Assembly: GCF_000350525.1 (NCBI RefSeq)
Contig: NZ_AOCN01000010.1
Location: 1 to 64,000 of the forward strand
Source of the DNA: Leucobacter salsicius M1-8
GTDB taxonomy: Bacteria; Actinomycetota; Actinomycetes; Actinomycetales; Microbacteriaceae
Reading direction: 5' to 3'
Length of the DNA: 64,000 nt
Shown here: positions 1 to 9,387 of the stretch, piece after piece
Position numbering within the stretch: position 1 is the first letter of the stretch
How the letters are laid out: each line of letters starts with the position of its first letter
The notes under the pieces: generated by a model
What the model saw: the letters and a program-made list of their open reading frames with translations, nothing else
Told to the model about the DNA's origin: nothing
Databases searched by the model: none
Position numbers and translations under genes: made by a program

Positions 1-10
1 CGCCCTGAAT

Positions 11-58
11 GCGTGACAAACCGTAGACCCTGGTGCCAAACATAGACGCTCGTCACGC
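11..58. repeat. Tandem CTACGGTTTGGCACC-type motif, copy A
   Basis: Read on the minus strand, this stretch holds two degenerate copies of CTAYGKTTTGGCACC (45-32 and 26-12), spaced 19 bp, inside a 7-bp inverted repeat GCGTGAC (11-17) / GTCACGC (52-58). The same pair, with the same 19-bp period, lies upstream of moeA at 32911-32943. Function is unknown. By analogy with the moeA copy it could be an operator of a leftward gene beyond the window edge. The remaining bases 59-176 hold nothing I can recognise. Confidence 0.5.
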
Positions 59-176
59 GCGAAAGCGCGGAGGCGGGCAAGCCCGGCAGTAGGCGCGGGG
101 GCACCCCGTCGCTCAGTTGCGCGGCGAATAGCACGGCAGACAGCACCAGCGCGGCAGACCGCTAGCCCGGCAGCGG

Positions 177-875
177 CTACGCGGCTACCGGCAGCGCTTC
201 CGCGTGCTGACGCAGCGTCGCCTCAACCAGGATCGGCAAGTGGTCTGACATTCCCCGGTCGAGCGTGCGCACGCTCGAAATGTCGAGCCCCGACGAGGTC
301 GCAAAGTCGAAGTGACCCCGGAACATGCGGTACCGAGTGTAGGTGCGCTTGTCGCTCAGGTTCAGTTCGTAGCCGTTCGACCGCATCTCGGTGTCAAGCC
401 GCCCCTTGAATACCGGGTAGTTGTAGTCGCCCACCATGAGCGCGGGTAGCCCCGGCCCGAGATCGCGAAGCCCCTCAAGGGCCGCATGGATCTGGTGACG
501 GCGCAGCGAGTTCAGCGCGGTCAAGGGTGCCGCGTGAAACGACGCGACCACAAAGTCACGCTCCAGTTCGCGGTCGAGGAGCCGCACGCCGAGCAACCGC
601 TCGTGTGCGGGCGAGAGCACCCGGTCATGCAGGGACTTCTTCAACTCAAACGTGCGTGAGGCTCGCGCGTGAAATCGTTCTGACCGCACATACACGGCGA
701 GGCCCAAGCGATTGCGCTCGGTTGCGTGCACGAGGGACATATGCCCGACGTGGGCTGGCAAGGCTACGGCCTCAGCCTCCTGCAGACATAGAACATCAAG
801 TTCGTGATCCTCTGCCAACGCGGCGATCTCTGTCGCGGCGCGGTTCTTACGCAGGTTGTAGCTGATGACCTTCAT
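177..875 (-). CDS. Endonuclease/exonuclease/phosphatase family protein
   Basis: This 232-residue protein has the metal-dependent EEP hydrolase fold (DNase I-like). The family motifs appear in order: S-Y-N-L-R near residue 5, L-Q-E near 32, F-H-A-A near 113, G-D-Y-N near 149 and the terminal S-D-H-L near 208. These correspond to the Asn, Glu, His, Asp-Asn and Asp-His active-site residues. No signal peptide or membrane segment is evident, so it is probably cytoplasmic. The substrate cannot be deduced, since the family cleaves DNA, RNA, phosphoinositides and other phosphodiesters. It stands alone, about 100 bp downstream of the FHA-kinase operon on the same strand. The ATG is at 875. Confidence 0.8.
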   Translation of the reverse strand: MKVISYNLRKNRAATEIAALAEDHELDVLCLQEAEAVALPAHVGHMSLVHATERNRLGLAVYVRSERFHARASRTFELKKSLHDRVLSPAHERLLGVRLLDRELERDFVVASFHAAPLTALNSLRRHQIHAALEGLRDLGPGLPALMVGDYNYPVFKGRLDTEMRSNGYELNLSDKRTYTRYRMFRGHFDFATSSGLDISSVRTLDRGMSDHLPILVEATLRQHAEALPVAA

Positions 876-982
876 ATTGCCTCCCTAGAGCAGGCTCAAC
901 GGTGAGCCTCAAGGCGAATTGACCCGCCTCAAGACTCACCATACGCCCAATCCCTTGGCGAGAGATGAATCGTGCAAAAACC

Positions 983-2797
983 TTAGGGCATCCGCACGAG
1001 ACGTACTTCAAGCGTGCCGATCAGCATGCGCTCAGTCGTGCCACGCTCGTGCCCCGCCTCAAGCGCCACGGTCGCCCCGGTCTCATCGATCAGCGCCACA
1101 CCGTTCGTCGAGTGCAGGTCTTCGATGGTCCAGACTTCACCCGTGCGGCGCAAACGCACGTGCGACTTCGACAACGTACGCGTCGGATCGTTGATCTTCA
1201 GCACCTCGTAGGCGCCCGCCGGCTCGGGCTTGCGCCCCACCACTACGTCGTGCCCACGCAACTCCATAAGTTCGCCGTCGGGCAGCTCGAGCCCCCAGCG
1301 CGTCTCACGTCGCACGACCACTGTCTGGTCGTCCTCTTCAAAATCATCTTCCGTGCCAGCGGTAGCGAAAGAAGCCCGTGCCGGATCCGCCGGTGCAAAT
1401 GACCCCGGCGAGACCGGCGCGGTCTCGGTGCCCATCTGCACGCCCGCAGCAGCCGGCTGCACGGCAGTCGGCGGTGCGACCACCGGCGGCACGGCTACGG
1501 CCGGAGCGGCAACAACTGGAGCTGCAACGATTGGTGCGGCAACAACTGGAGCAGCAATTGGCTGCTGCACGGGCGCAACGGGCTGCCCCGTCGTCGGCGC
1601 GTCAGCCGGCGACGGCACCACATCGTCCAGCTGCGGGGCCGGCCAGGAGAACGGCTGCTGCGCGACAGGAGCACCCAGCGGAGTTGCGTTCGGTGCTTGG
1701 GTGCCCTCCGCGGCGAGCCGTTCGTAGGCGCCCTCAGTCGTGTTGCTGAAGCCCCAGCCGTTCTGGCCCTGGGCGGGGGGACTCGGAACCGCAGGAACCG
1801 CCGGGTCGGCAATGTATTGATCGGGCGACACCGCGGGAGCAACCGGCGATTCTTGGCTTACTGGGGTGCTTGCCCCACCGGGGGCATTGGCCGCCGCAGG
1901 AGCGTTCGCAGCTTCGGGGGCATCACCGTTCACCGGAGGTGCAAACACCGAGCGCTGCATATGCGCTTCGCCCTGAGGCTGGAAGCCCTGAAGCTGGAAC
2001 CCCTGCTGCTGGAACCCCTGCTGCTGGAACCCCTGCTGCTCAAATCCCTGGGGCACGAACCCAAGCTGTTCAAACTCGGTACCGGGGGTACCGCCTTCGA
2101 CGGACTGCGGGGCCTGGACCTGGGCGGACTGTTCCGGCTGCGGCATCTGAGGTACCTGAGTCGACTGGGCCTGGGGAACCTGCAGCTGGTAACCCTGCGG
2201 TGCAGCACCCTGAGGAGCCACGGGCTGCGGAGCCATATGCTGAGGCGCGAAACTCTGCTGAGCAAATACGGGTGCCTGCTGCTGCGGAACATTGGCGTGC
2301 GGCAGCCCACGCAGCGCGCCGCCCACCGATCCGGCATCGTCCGTGCCAGCAGCCGCGCTGTCGCGAACCGGAGCCCAGTCTGCCGCAGCACCGTAGCGGC
2401 CGTCCGTGATGTGCTTCGTGAGCAGCATCGCCCACAGCGGGCCAATCACGACTCCGAGCAGGGTCATCCCTGCACCCTTACCAAACTCGGTATTGATCCG
2501 CTGCAACGCGATGATCATCACCACAAGCACGGCAAGCGCACCCAGCCCCGGGACCAGTGCGAGCAGCACTAGCCAACCGGGCATACCGCCTCGCTGAAGC
2601 AGCTGCCACTGGTTCCAGACGGGGATCCAGCCCCACGAGCCATTGATCCCCAGAAGCGGAAACAGCTTCGACAGCGACCACAGGTACCAGACGAAGAACG
2701 CGATACCCACGACTGACCAGATGCCGCCAATGATGGATAGGGTCGTCCAATCAAGGCCGCCCGGTACGGGCGGATTAAGGTCCTGGAGCAGGTGCAT
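983..2797 (-). CDS. Membrane protein with DUF5684-like N-terminus, Q-rich linker and C-terminal FHA domain
   Basis: I chose the ATG at 2797 because AAGGA precedes it by about 8 bp; an upstream in-frame start lacks support. The product is about 604 residues. Residues 20-125 contain three or four membrane segments with a W-G-W-I-P-V-W-N motif. A long Ala/Pro/Gln linker follows, including tandem QQGFQ units near residues 255-275. A C-terminal FHA domain (about 505-600) keeps the G-R, S-x-x-H and T-N-G phosphothreonine-binding signatures. Just before the FHA domain lies E-D-D-Q-T-V-V-V-R, similar to the regulatory phosphothreonine site of GarA/OdhI-type FHA proteins. It is the last gene of the kinase/phosphatase operon and is probably a phosphorylation-controlled membrane scaffold. 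Confidence 0.75.
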   Translation of the reverse strand: MHLLQDLNPPVPGGLDWTTLSIIGGIWSVVGIAFFVWYLWSLSKLFPLLGINGSWGWIPVWNQWQLLQRGGMPGWLVLLALVPGLGALAVLVVMIIALQRINTEFGKGAGMTLLGVVIGPLWAMLLTKHITDGRYGAAADWAPVRDSAAAGTDDAGSVGGALRGLPHANVPQQQAPVFAQQSFAPQHMAPQPVAPQGAAPQGYQLQVPQAQSTQVPQMPQPEQSAQVQAPQSVEGGTPGTEFEQLGFVPQGFEQQGFQQQGFQQQGFQLQGFQPQGEAHMQRSVFAPPVNGDAPEAANAPAAANAPGGASTPVSQESPVAPAVSPDQYIADPAVPAVPSPPAQGQNGWGFSNTTEGAYERLAAEGTQAPNATPLGAPVAQQPFSWPAPQLDDVVPSPADAPTTGQPVAPVQQPIAAPVVAAPIVAAPVVAAPAVAVPPVVAPPTAVQPAAAGVQMGTETAPVSPGSFAPADPARASFATAGTEDDFEEDDQTVVVRRETRWGLELPDGELMELRGHDVVVGRKPEPAGAYEVLKINDPTRTLSKSHVRLRRTGEVWTIEDLHSTNGVALIDETGATVALEAGHERGTTERMLIGTLEVRLVRMP

Positions 2798-2888
2798 GTT
2801 TCCATCCTTGTTCTGTTGCACGCGATGTGCCGCTATAAACTTTGCCACGAATGCGCGCGGGGCGCAGCTTTGCCCCGTGTGTGCGCGT

Positions 2889-3584
2889 CTAACCCGCGAA
2901 CGCGAGCATCGCTACGAACCACAATCCAACGCCCGCGACGCACACCGAAGCGGAGTATCCCACAAGCGTTATCAGGCGAGCACGACGGTCACGACGAGCG
3001 AGCGACGGGAGCTGTGCACGCGGATTTGATGCCGCCACTCCCCCTGCCGCAGTCGTTACGGAATCGGGCGAGACATTGGTTGCGATCGGCCGCGGGCCGT
3101 AGACGCGCGGCATGAGGTTCGCCGCACGACGCAGCACTCCGCTGCGCGAGGTCGCTGCGGCAGCATCTTGAGAGGCAGCTCCCTGCGCGGCGGTGGCCTG
3201 CGCGGCAACTGCCTGCGCGGCCGCATCTGCTGCATGGTCCGGATCCGGCACCGGATCGCCCCGATGATCAGGCCCTGATGCCGCGGGGACGGGCCTAGAC
3301 TGCGCCCCCGTTGCAGCTGCGTCGGCATCAGCGTTCGCACCGGTATCAGCGCTCGCGCTGGCACCGGCACGCTTCGGACGGACGATCGTCGCGTCGGAGT
3401 CGGCCTCCGCATCAGCAAACTTCGACCGCACCACCGTCGCGTCGTCATCAACTTCAGCTTCACCATCAACGCGCATCGGTCGTACCACTGTGGCGTCAGC
3501 ATCAAACTCGACATCGATCTCATCGACGAGTTCTTCGGCGGGTACGTCGCCCGCCGCGAGCTCTGCTCGCTGATCCTCGGTCAT
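2889..3584 (-). CDS. Small membrane protein with three D-A-T-[VI]-V-R motifs
   Basis: The product has 231 residues. The N-terminal third is acidic and repeats D-A-T-V-V-R, D-A-T-V-V-R and D-A-T-I-V-R at about residues 30, 49 and 66. An Ala-rich linker follows, and a single hydrophobic segment (about 207-230) ends the protein, so the N-terminus is probably cytoplasmic. I recognise no family domain. The ATG overlaps the PP2C stop codon by 4 bp (ATGA), which implies translational coupling. The Thr motifs resemble the site before the FHA domain of the next protein, so I infer that they are kinase targets read by that FHA domain. This is not demonstrated. Confidence 0.65.
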   Translation of the reverse strand: MTEDQRAELAAGDVPAEELVDEIDVEFDADATVVRPMRVDGEAEVDDDATVVRSKFADAEADSDATIVRPKRAGASASADTGANADADAAATGAQSRPVPAASGPDHRGDPVPDPDHAADAAAQAVAAQATAAQGAASQDAAAATSRSGVLRRAANLMPRVYGPRPIATNVSPDSVTTAAGGVAASNPRAQLPSLARRDRRARLITLVGYSASVCVAGVGLWFVAMLAFAG

Positions 3585-4414
3585 CGTCGCACCGGCCGAG
3601 TGACCTCGATCGTGTCGTCAGCAGTAGCGCCGAAGTCCTCGGCGTCCTGCGGGTCGAGCCCAGACACGGTATCGACCACCACCACGGTGACATTGTCGCG
3701 ACCGCCAGACGCGCAGGCGAGTCGCACAAGCTCCTCCGCCACGGCGTCAGGGCGACCACCCACTGTGAGCACCGCTCGAATCTGTTCGTCACTCACTTCG
3801 GTCGTGAGCCCGTCCGAGCACAGCAGCATGCGTGATCCCGTCGTCACCGGAATCAACCAGGCGTCATGCCGGGAGTCCTCAGACCCGAGCGCACGCGTAA
3901 TCACGTTGCGCGGAGCCGCAGCAGCGTTCGGATTGCCCGAGGCCCGCAGCTCGGCCTGCAACGAGTGATCTAGCGTGAGCTGCATCAACGAAGTGCCCGA
4001 GTGTTCGTACACGCGGGAGTCGCCGATGTTGACGACGTACCAGCACGGCTCGCCCGCGTGCTCCACGAGCACGATGCCCGTAAGCGTGCAGCCGGCGCCG
4101 CGCTCAGTCTGCTCGGCGATCGCCGACACCGCGCCACGCGCCAGCTCGATCGCGGCATCGACGTCGGCCGGGCGCAGCTTCGTGGTCGACCCGGCGAGCA
4201 CCTCGAACGCGCGTACTGCTGCGGCACTCGCGAGGTCACCAGCCTCGTGCCCGCCCATGCCGTCAGCAACGAAGAAGACCGGGTGCTGCGCAATCAGGCT
4301 GTCCTCATTGACTTTGCGCACCATCCCCACATGGGTACGGGCGGCAGCGTCGAGCACTACCGCGTTCGACGCCAACAGCTCGTGCCGGGCGTGCAGCCCT
4401 CCTGGCCGATTCAT
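3581..4414 (-). CDS. PP2C-family Ser/Thr protein phosphatase
   Basis: This 277-residue protein carries the complete PP2C metal-binding set: N-E-D-S near residue 36, D-G-M-G-G near 51, G-D-S-R near 133, S-D-G-L near 195 and a G-G-R-D-N-V motif near 236. It has no membrane segment, so it is a soluble phosphatase. It lies in one operon with the Ser/Thr kinase (15448-16569) and the FHA protein. It therefore probably reverses the kinase's phosphorylation, like PstP opposite PknB. It overlaps the transglutaminase-like gene upstream and the small D-A-T protein downstream by 4 bp each. Confidence 0.88.
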   Translation of the reverse strand: MNRPGGLHARHELLASNAVVLDAAARTHVGMVRKVNEDSLIAQHPVFFVADGMGGHEAGDLASAAAVRAFEVLAGSTTKLRPADVDAAIELARGAVSAIAEQTERGAGCTLTGIVLVEHAGEPCWYVVNIGDSRVYEHSGTSLMQLTLDHSLQAELRASGNPNAAAAPRNVITRALGSEDSRHDAWLIPVTTGSRMLLCSDGLTTEVSDEQIRAVLTVGGRPDAVAEELVRLACASGGRDNVTVVVVDTVSGLDPQDAEDFGATADDTIEVTRPVRR

Positions 4415-6867
4415 AGTTCTTCGCTTTCTGGGTCCCGCGCACCGCGACGCCCAATCAATACACCATACGATCGCAACGAGTACTGCGCACGCAATCGTTG
4501 CCAGAGCGTCAGACGCGCACGCCGCTCACTACTGTCGGCCTCCACTGAGTCCCACAGCATCGAGACCTGATCAGCTGAGATCGTGCCGGGCGCGAACACG
4601 GCCCGGTCGATCTCCCCCGCCGCCCACACCGCTGGGCGAGTTGCCAGCACGGCAGCAACCTCGCTGCGGGTCGCGCGATCCGGCACCTCGACGCCCGTAT
4701 CGCGCGCGCGATCGACCATCTCGGACCAGGCCCCCAGAGCCTGCAGCTCGGGGTGCACATCGTGCCGGCGGCGGCGCATGCGCAGCCGCTTCGCCACCGG
4801 GATGAAGAGCAGTGGCAGCGCCAGCAGCAGTGCCGCCGCGACCGACAGGCCGATCACGCGCAGCAGCGGGCCCAACCAAGCGGCCTGATCCGGATCAACA
4901 TCGGTCGAGCCGCTCTCGCCCTGCTCACCGAGGCCGATCGGAGGATCGATCTCGCGCACATCGCGCTCCTCAGGCGTGGTGGGGTACTCGGGCATTTGTT
5001 CGCCCTCCTCCAACCGCTGAGGGCGCTGCTCGACCTGGGGCGTCACGTCAAAGGCAGCCCATTCGCCGCCGTCGCCGCGCACCTCGACCCATGCCGCAAG
5101 CATGTTTCCGGTGCAGTCCTGCTCACACACGGGCACACCCGGTACGCCGTCGCCCACGGTGCGCACGCCGACCACCACGCGGGACTCGTAGCCGAGCGCA
5201 CGGGCAGCGAGCGCCGCCGCGGTCGCGAACTGCTCGTCATCGCCGATGCCCGCAACGAGCATGGCGGGGGTCGGCTTCTCGCCGGCAGCACGCTGCTGCT
5301 GGTTGAGCTGGGCAAACAGGTTCTCCATGCGAGCAAACGAGTGCCCACCCGCGCTCGACTCGAACTTGGTCCCGTATTCCTTCGTGAGTCGCTCAAGCCA
5401 TGCCTGCTCGCCCTCCCCCGTGGTGAGGGAGTGGCTCAGATAGCCGCGCGCACGCAGCCGCTCGATGAGGGTGTTCAGACCTTCTTCGTCGGCCGACACC
5501 TGCTGAGCGGCGACCCACCGGTCGAGTTCGGGAACGGTTTCTAGCTCGATGAGTGGCGCATCAGAAACGGGGCCGCCGAGATTGGCGTTGCTGGTGGCCG
5601 TTTCCATTTCGGCGCTGAAGCGGTCGCCCGCGGCCAATCCGAGCGCAGCGCCAGCCTGACCCGAGAACGCGATCGCTCCCCCGGTGTCACGGTTCACGTA
5701 GAACCCGTCGGCGAGCGCGTCGGCTCGGGGGCCACCAAAGACCGGCGGCGTACCGAGCGTCGCGGTCGGGGCCCAGATGTCTTGGTACCCCTCCCCGATC
5801 GTCACGGTCACCTTGCTCGGCGAGGTGAGCGGCGCGCCACTCGGGAAGCGGGTGAACAGGCCGGCGGTGCCATCGCTGACATGAAAGTCGACGCCGTCAT
5901 ACGCGTCGAGCACGGCAAGACGCATCCGTTCGGGCAGTCCCTTGTCACCATCAACCGAGAAAAACACCTGGTCAATTGTGGTGTCACGCTTGGCGTTACG
6001 GTACGACGCGAGCGGGCTCGGCCGGTCGCGCACCACCAGCGCGGGATCAACGGCGTCGCGCGGAACCGCGCGCGCTCCGGTGTCGAACACCGGAGCCAGA
6101 AAAGCGCCAGCGGCGAGGCAACCCACGAGAATCAGTGCGCCCACCCCACCTCGCGCAAGCGAACCGCGGCGCACCGGGCTTTCGCCCGCCGCGCGTCCCA
6201 GCTTCAGCGCAGCGCGACGATCGCTCCCCGCCGTCCACACGATCCAGACGGCGGCGGCCAGCGCAATGCACAGCCACAGCAGGGTCTCGCGCGGGGCGGC
6301 GATCGAGAGCGGGCCGAGGCTGAGCGACGCGCTCACGTCTGCCGAGCCGAAGACCGTGCCGAAGGCGACAGGCAGCAGCATCGGCGCCGCCGCGAACTCG
6401 GCCACGCGGCGCGAACGCCCCGACAGCAGCATGATCAGCACCACGGAGACGAGCGCCACCAGGTAAAAGGGCACGAGCACCGTGCGATAGGTGCCCACGG
6501 GCAGGGTCAACGTGAGCAGCTGCTTCCACCCGAGCGCCACCGCGGCAAGGCCGTCGATGAGGCCCGAGAGGAAGCCGGCGTTGAGGGACTGCGGCACCGC
6601 GACGGGCACCACTGTCACCACGAACGCGCCCAGCAACACGGCGATCACGATAGGAGGCGACAGCCGCCACTGATCGCGCGCCCAGGACACCGCGACTCCG
6701 AGCACGAGCGCGACAAGCGCGACGAGCCACAGCCAGGGGGTGCGATAAATCGGTTGCGCGGCGAGTACGCCCAGCGAGAGCGCGACCATCGACGCCGCGA
6801 TACCGGCGATCCGGTGGCGCACCGCGCTCGAGCGCACAGCGCCCGGCAACCCGGGCCCCGCGCTCAC
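4411..6867 (-). CDS. Transglutaminase-like (TgpA type) membrane protein, catalytic Cys and His replaced
   Basis: The 818-residue product has N-terminal membrane segments (about residues 20-230), a large extracytoplasmic region, one more transmembrane helix near 685-710, and a cytoplasmic C-terminal tail. This is the usual layout of DUF3488/TgpA transglutaminases. The core strand-helix is recognisable, but the catalytic Cys position (normally G-x-C-E-Q-F-A) reads G-D-D-E-Q-F-A with Asp544. The His of H-A-W-V-E-V is Ala591. Only the Asp of F-D-V-T-P remains. It is therefore probably not an active transglutaminase and may be a structural pseudoenzyme. It sits between DUF58 and PP2C genes with ATGA overlaps on both sides. 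Confidence 0.82.
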   Translation of the reverse strand: MSAGPGLPGAVRSSAVRHRIAGIAASMVALSLGVLAAQPIYRTPWLWLVALVALVLGVAVSWARDQWRLSPPIVIAVLLGAFVVTVVPVAVPQSLNAGFLSGLIDGLAAVALGWKQLLTLTLPVGTYRTVLVPFYLVALVSVVLIMLLSGRSRRVAEFAAAPMLLPVAFGTVFGSADVSASLSLGPLSIAAPRETLLWLCIALAAAVWIVWTAGSDRRAALKLGRAAGESPVRRGSLARGGVGALILVGCLAAGAFLAPVFDTGARAVPRDAVDPALVVRDRPSPLASYRNAKRDTTIDQVFFSVDGDKGLPERMRLAVLDAYDGVDFHVSDGTAGLFTRFPSGAPLTSPSKVTVTIGEGYQDIWAPTATLGTPPVFGGPRADALADGFYVNRDTGGAIAFSGQAGAALGLAAGDRFSAEMETATSNANLGGPVSDAPLIELETVPELDRWVAAQQVSADEEGLNTLIERLRARGYLSHSLTTGEGEQAWLERLTKEYGTKFESSAGGHSFARMENLFAQLNQQQRAAGEKPTPAMLVAGIGDDEQFATAAALAARALGYESRVVVGVRTVGDGVPGVPVCEQDCTGNMLAAWVEVRGDGGEWAAFDVTPQVEQRPQRLEEGEQMPEYPTTPEERDVREIDPPIGLGEQGESGSTDVDPDQAAWLGPLLRVIGLSVAAALLLALPLLFIPVAKRLRMRRRRHDVHPELQALGAWSEMVDRARDTGVEVPDRATRSEVAAVLATRPAVWAAGEIDRAVFAPGTISADQVSMLWDSVEADSSERRARLTLWQRLRAQYSLRSYGVLIGRRGARDPESEEL

Positions 6868-8306
6868 AGTCCGCTCCGAAGCATGAGCTGCGGCAGGTCA
6901 CCGAGCGCGCCCGCAGTAAACATGGTGAGCGGGTCAATTCGCTGGGCACGCGGCTCCGCGTGCAGCACACACCGCACCGCGAGCAGGTGCACGTCGGCCC
7001 CAAATGAGGTGGCCGCGCGGCGCAGGCGTAGTTGATCCGGCATCGAACCCGTCACGATCGCGACGATCGATAGCGGGCGCGATGAGTGCGCGAGTCCGTG
7101 GGCGAGCGCCTCGAACGGCAGCCCCTCGGGCGCCTGTTCGAGTTCGGCCCAAGCGTTGAGCAGCTGTTGCGGGTCGCGCGACGGCAGCTCCTCGAGCCCG
7201 TCAATGCTCGGCCGCACGCGGCCCGGAGCCCAGGCCGAGGCGACGTAGCGTTCGCGCCCCTCGCGTACCGCCTGCAGCGACAGCGACGCGGCAATGCTCA
7301 CCGCGAGCTCGAACTCTTCATCGCTCTGGTATTCCTCGCGCCGCGCGTCAAACAGCACGGCCACGCGGGCGGTCTGCGACTCCTCGTACTGACGCACCAT
7401 GAGCGTGCCGGTCTTCGCCGTCGATTTCCAGTGCACATGGCGCATTGCGTCGCCGCGGGCGTACTCGCGCACCGCATAGAACGACAGGTCTGAATCGGTG
7501 AGGCGGCGGCTTGCGCTGCCCTCGAGGTCGCGCACGAGGCCCGCCGTGTGCGGCGGCAGCATCGCCGTCGCGGGGTGCACGTGCACAAGGTGCTTCTCGG
7601 GCCAGGTCACTTCGCGCCGCACGAGCCCGATGGGATCCTGGCGTGCGATCGTGAGCGGGCCGACCCGGATCACGCCACGCGTGGGCGTGGGGATCGTAAT
7701 CGGCAGTTCGAGCGAGACTCCCGGGCCCACGAAGGGGATCGTGATTTCGCGCAGCGCCGGGCCCACCGGCAGCTCGGCCACCGCGGGCATCACGGGGCGC
7801 GCGCTGTGGTTGCTGATGAGCAGGCGCACATTGACTTCGCCGCCCGCAACCACGTTCTGGCGATCGATTTCGATGCCCACGTGGTAGGCCCGGTTGCCCA
7901 ACAGGAAAGGCAGCGCAATGAGCAGCGCGAGGCCGCCCGCGATCGCGATAAACCAGGCCTCAACCCAGGCCGAGGTTGCCCCGAGCACCGCACAGGTCAC
8001 CGTCAGCGCGAGTACGAACCAGCCGAGCGTGGTGACGGACTGCGTCGTCGCCCGCCAGCCCTTGCGCAGCTGGAGACGTGCGCGCCGCCACCAGCGTTGC
8101 GCACTCAGCTTCCGACGCTGAGTCTGGCTGAGGCGCGCCGACGTGCGGGTGTCCCCAAAGCGAGTCGTCGTGCCGCGGGTCCCGTGAGTCCCTCGGGTGC
8201 CGACGGTCCCCCGAGTACCGCGGGTCGCATTGGTCCCCCCGGTGCCTCTTGTGCCACCCGCGCGCGTCTTGAAGAGACGGCTGCGGGTGTGGTGCTCTGC
8301 GCTCAC
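6864..8306 (-). CDS. DUF58 domain-containing protein
   Basis: The 480-residue product begins with a low-complexity Arg/Gly/Thr stretch (about residues 10-45, repeated R-G-T and V-G-T units). Two adjacent membrane helices follow (about 92-135). A C-terminal DUF58 domain carries the family signature R-E-Y-x-x-G-D followed by H-V-H-W-K-S-T-A near residues 275-300. DUF58 proteins are a von Willebrand-A-like family that is almost always paired with MoxR ATPases and often with TgpA-like proteins, as here. It probably works as an adaptor for the MoxR ATPase at the membrane. It overlaps both neighbours by 4 bp. Confidence 0.85.
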   Translation of the reverse strand: MSAEHHTRSRLFKTRAGGTRGTGGTNATRGTRGTVGTRGTHGTRGTTTRFGDTRTSARLSQTQRRKLSAQRWWRRARLQLRKGWRATTQSVTTLGWFVLALTVTCAVLGATSAWVEAWFIAIAGGLALLIALPFLLGNRAYHVGIEIDRQNVVAGGEVNVRLLISNHSARPVMPAVAELPVGPALREITIPFVGPGVSLELPITIPTPTRGVIRVGPLTIARQDPIGLVRREVTWPEKHLVHVHPATAMLPPHTAGLVRDLEGSASRRLTDSDLSFYAVREYARGDAMRHVHWKSTAKTGTLMVRQYEESQTARVAVLFDARREEYQSDEEFELAVSIAASLSLQAVREGRERYVASAWAPGRVRPSIDGLEELPSRDPQQLLNAWAELEQAPEGLPFEALAHGLAHSSRPLSIVAIVTGSMPDQLRLRRAATSFGADVHLLAVRCVLHAEPRAQRIDPLTMFTAGALGDLPQLMLRSGL

Positions 8307-9301
8307 GCGGTGCCGTTCTCCTGCGGGATCGGGGTGTCGAGCAGAATCTGGCCAATCACGACCTCTGCGGTTACGCCGTCGAACTCGGCTTCAGCCTCGA
8401 GCACGATGCGGTGTGCAAGCACCGAGGTGGCAAGCTCGCGCACATCGTCGGGGGTGACGTAGTTGCGGCCAGCCACGAGGGCCCAGGCGGCCGACATGCG
8501 GGCGAGGCCAAGGGCACCGCGCACGCTGGCACCCAGGCGGACCTCGCTCGCGCGGCGGCTCGCCTCGACGAGGCGCGTGATGTACTCGGCGATCAGCGGG
8601 CTGATGTACACGGAGCGCACGAACTGCTGCAGCTGCGTGAGCGAACCGACGTTCATGACAGTGGGTACCTCGGGAGTGTGCGTCACCTGCTGCAGAATGC
8701 GCATCATGGCGGCGTCATCGGGGTAGCCGATCGACGTCTTGATCATGAAGCGGTCGAGCTGCGCCTCGGGCAGGCGGTAGGTGCCGGCCTGCTCGACGGG
8801 GTTCTGGGTCGCGATCACGAGGAACGGGTTACTCACCGGGTGAGTGCGGCCGTCAACGGTGACCTGCTGCTCCTCCATGACCTCGAGCAGCGCCGACTGA
8901 GTCTTGGGGCTCGCGCGGTTGATCTCGTCCGCGAGCACCACGTTGGCGAAGATGGGCCCGGCGTGAAACTCGAACACTCCCTGCTTCTGGTCGTACACGG
9001 TGATGCCGGTAACGTCGCCGGGCAGCAGGTCGGGCGTGAACTGGATGCGCGATGAGGTGCCGTGCATCGACTTCGCGAGTGCTCGGGCGAGCGCGGTCTT
9101 GCCGGTGCCGGGAACGTCCTCAAGCAACACGTGTCCGCCCGCGATCGCGGTGGCGAGCACCAGCTCGATGACGCGCCGTTTGCCCTGAATCGCGACCTCG
9201 ATCGCGTCGGCGGCGGTGCGCACTGCGTCGCTCGCCCACCGCGCGCGATCGTCAGTGAGAGGGCCCTCGGCATCAACCGTGAGGTTCGGCATTTGTGTCA
9301 T
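8303..9301 (-). CDS. MoxR-family AAA+ ATPase
   Basis: This 332-residue protein has an AAA+ core. Walker A is G-T-G-K-T (about residues 66-70), Walker B is V-L-A-D-E-I-N-R-A near 123, and a C-terminal lid completes the domain. MoxR ATPases act as chaperone-like remodellers for proteins bearing VWA or DUF58 domains, and the DUF58 gene follows immediately with an ATGA overlap. It lies 86 bp downstream of the giant surface-protein gene on the same strand. It may therefore assist maturation of the surface protein or assembly of the membrane complex. That role is inferred from gene order. Confidence 0.9.
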   Translation of the reverse strand: MTQMPNLTVDAEGPLTDDRARWASDAVRTAADAIEVAIQGKRRVIELVLATAIAGGHVLLEDVPGTGKTALARALAKSMHGTSSRIQFTPDLLPGDVTGITVYDQKQGVFEFHAGPIFANVVLADEINRASPKTQSALLEVMEEQQVTVDGRTHPVSNPFLVIATQNPVEQAGTYRLPEAQLDRFMIKTSIGYPDDAAMMRILQQVTHTPEVPTVMNVGSLTQLQQFVRSVYISPLIAEYITRLVEASRRASEVRLGASVRGALGLARMSAAWALVAGRNYVTPDDVRELATSVLAHRIVLEAEAEFDGVTAEVVIGQILLDTPIPQENGTA

Positions 9302-9387
9302 TCGAGTTCCAATCTGATGGATCTAGTGCTGGTGAAGTGCTGGAGTGTCGTGCTGAGCGCGTGCTGGCGGCGTACGCGGCCGGGCTG

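Noticed and set aside
1230-2572. Long plus-strand ORFs opposite the FHA-protein gene
   Set aside because: They are antisense shadows of a GC-rich, repeat-bearing gene; they have no domain and no ribosome site.
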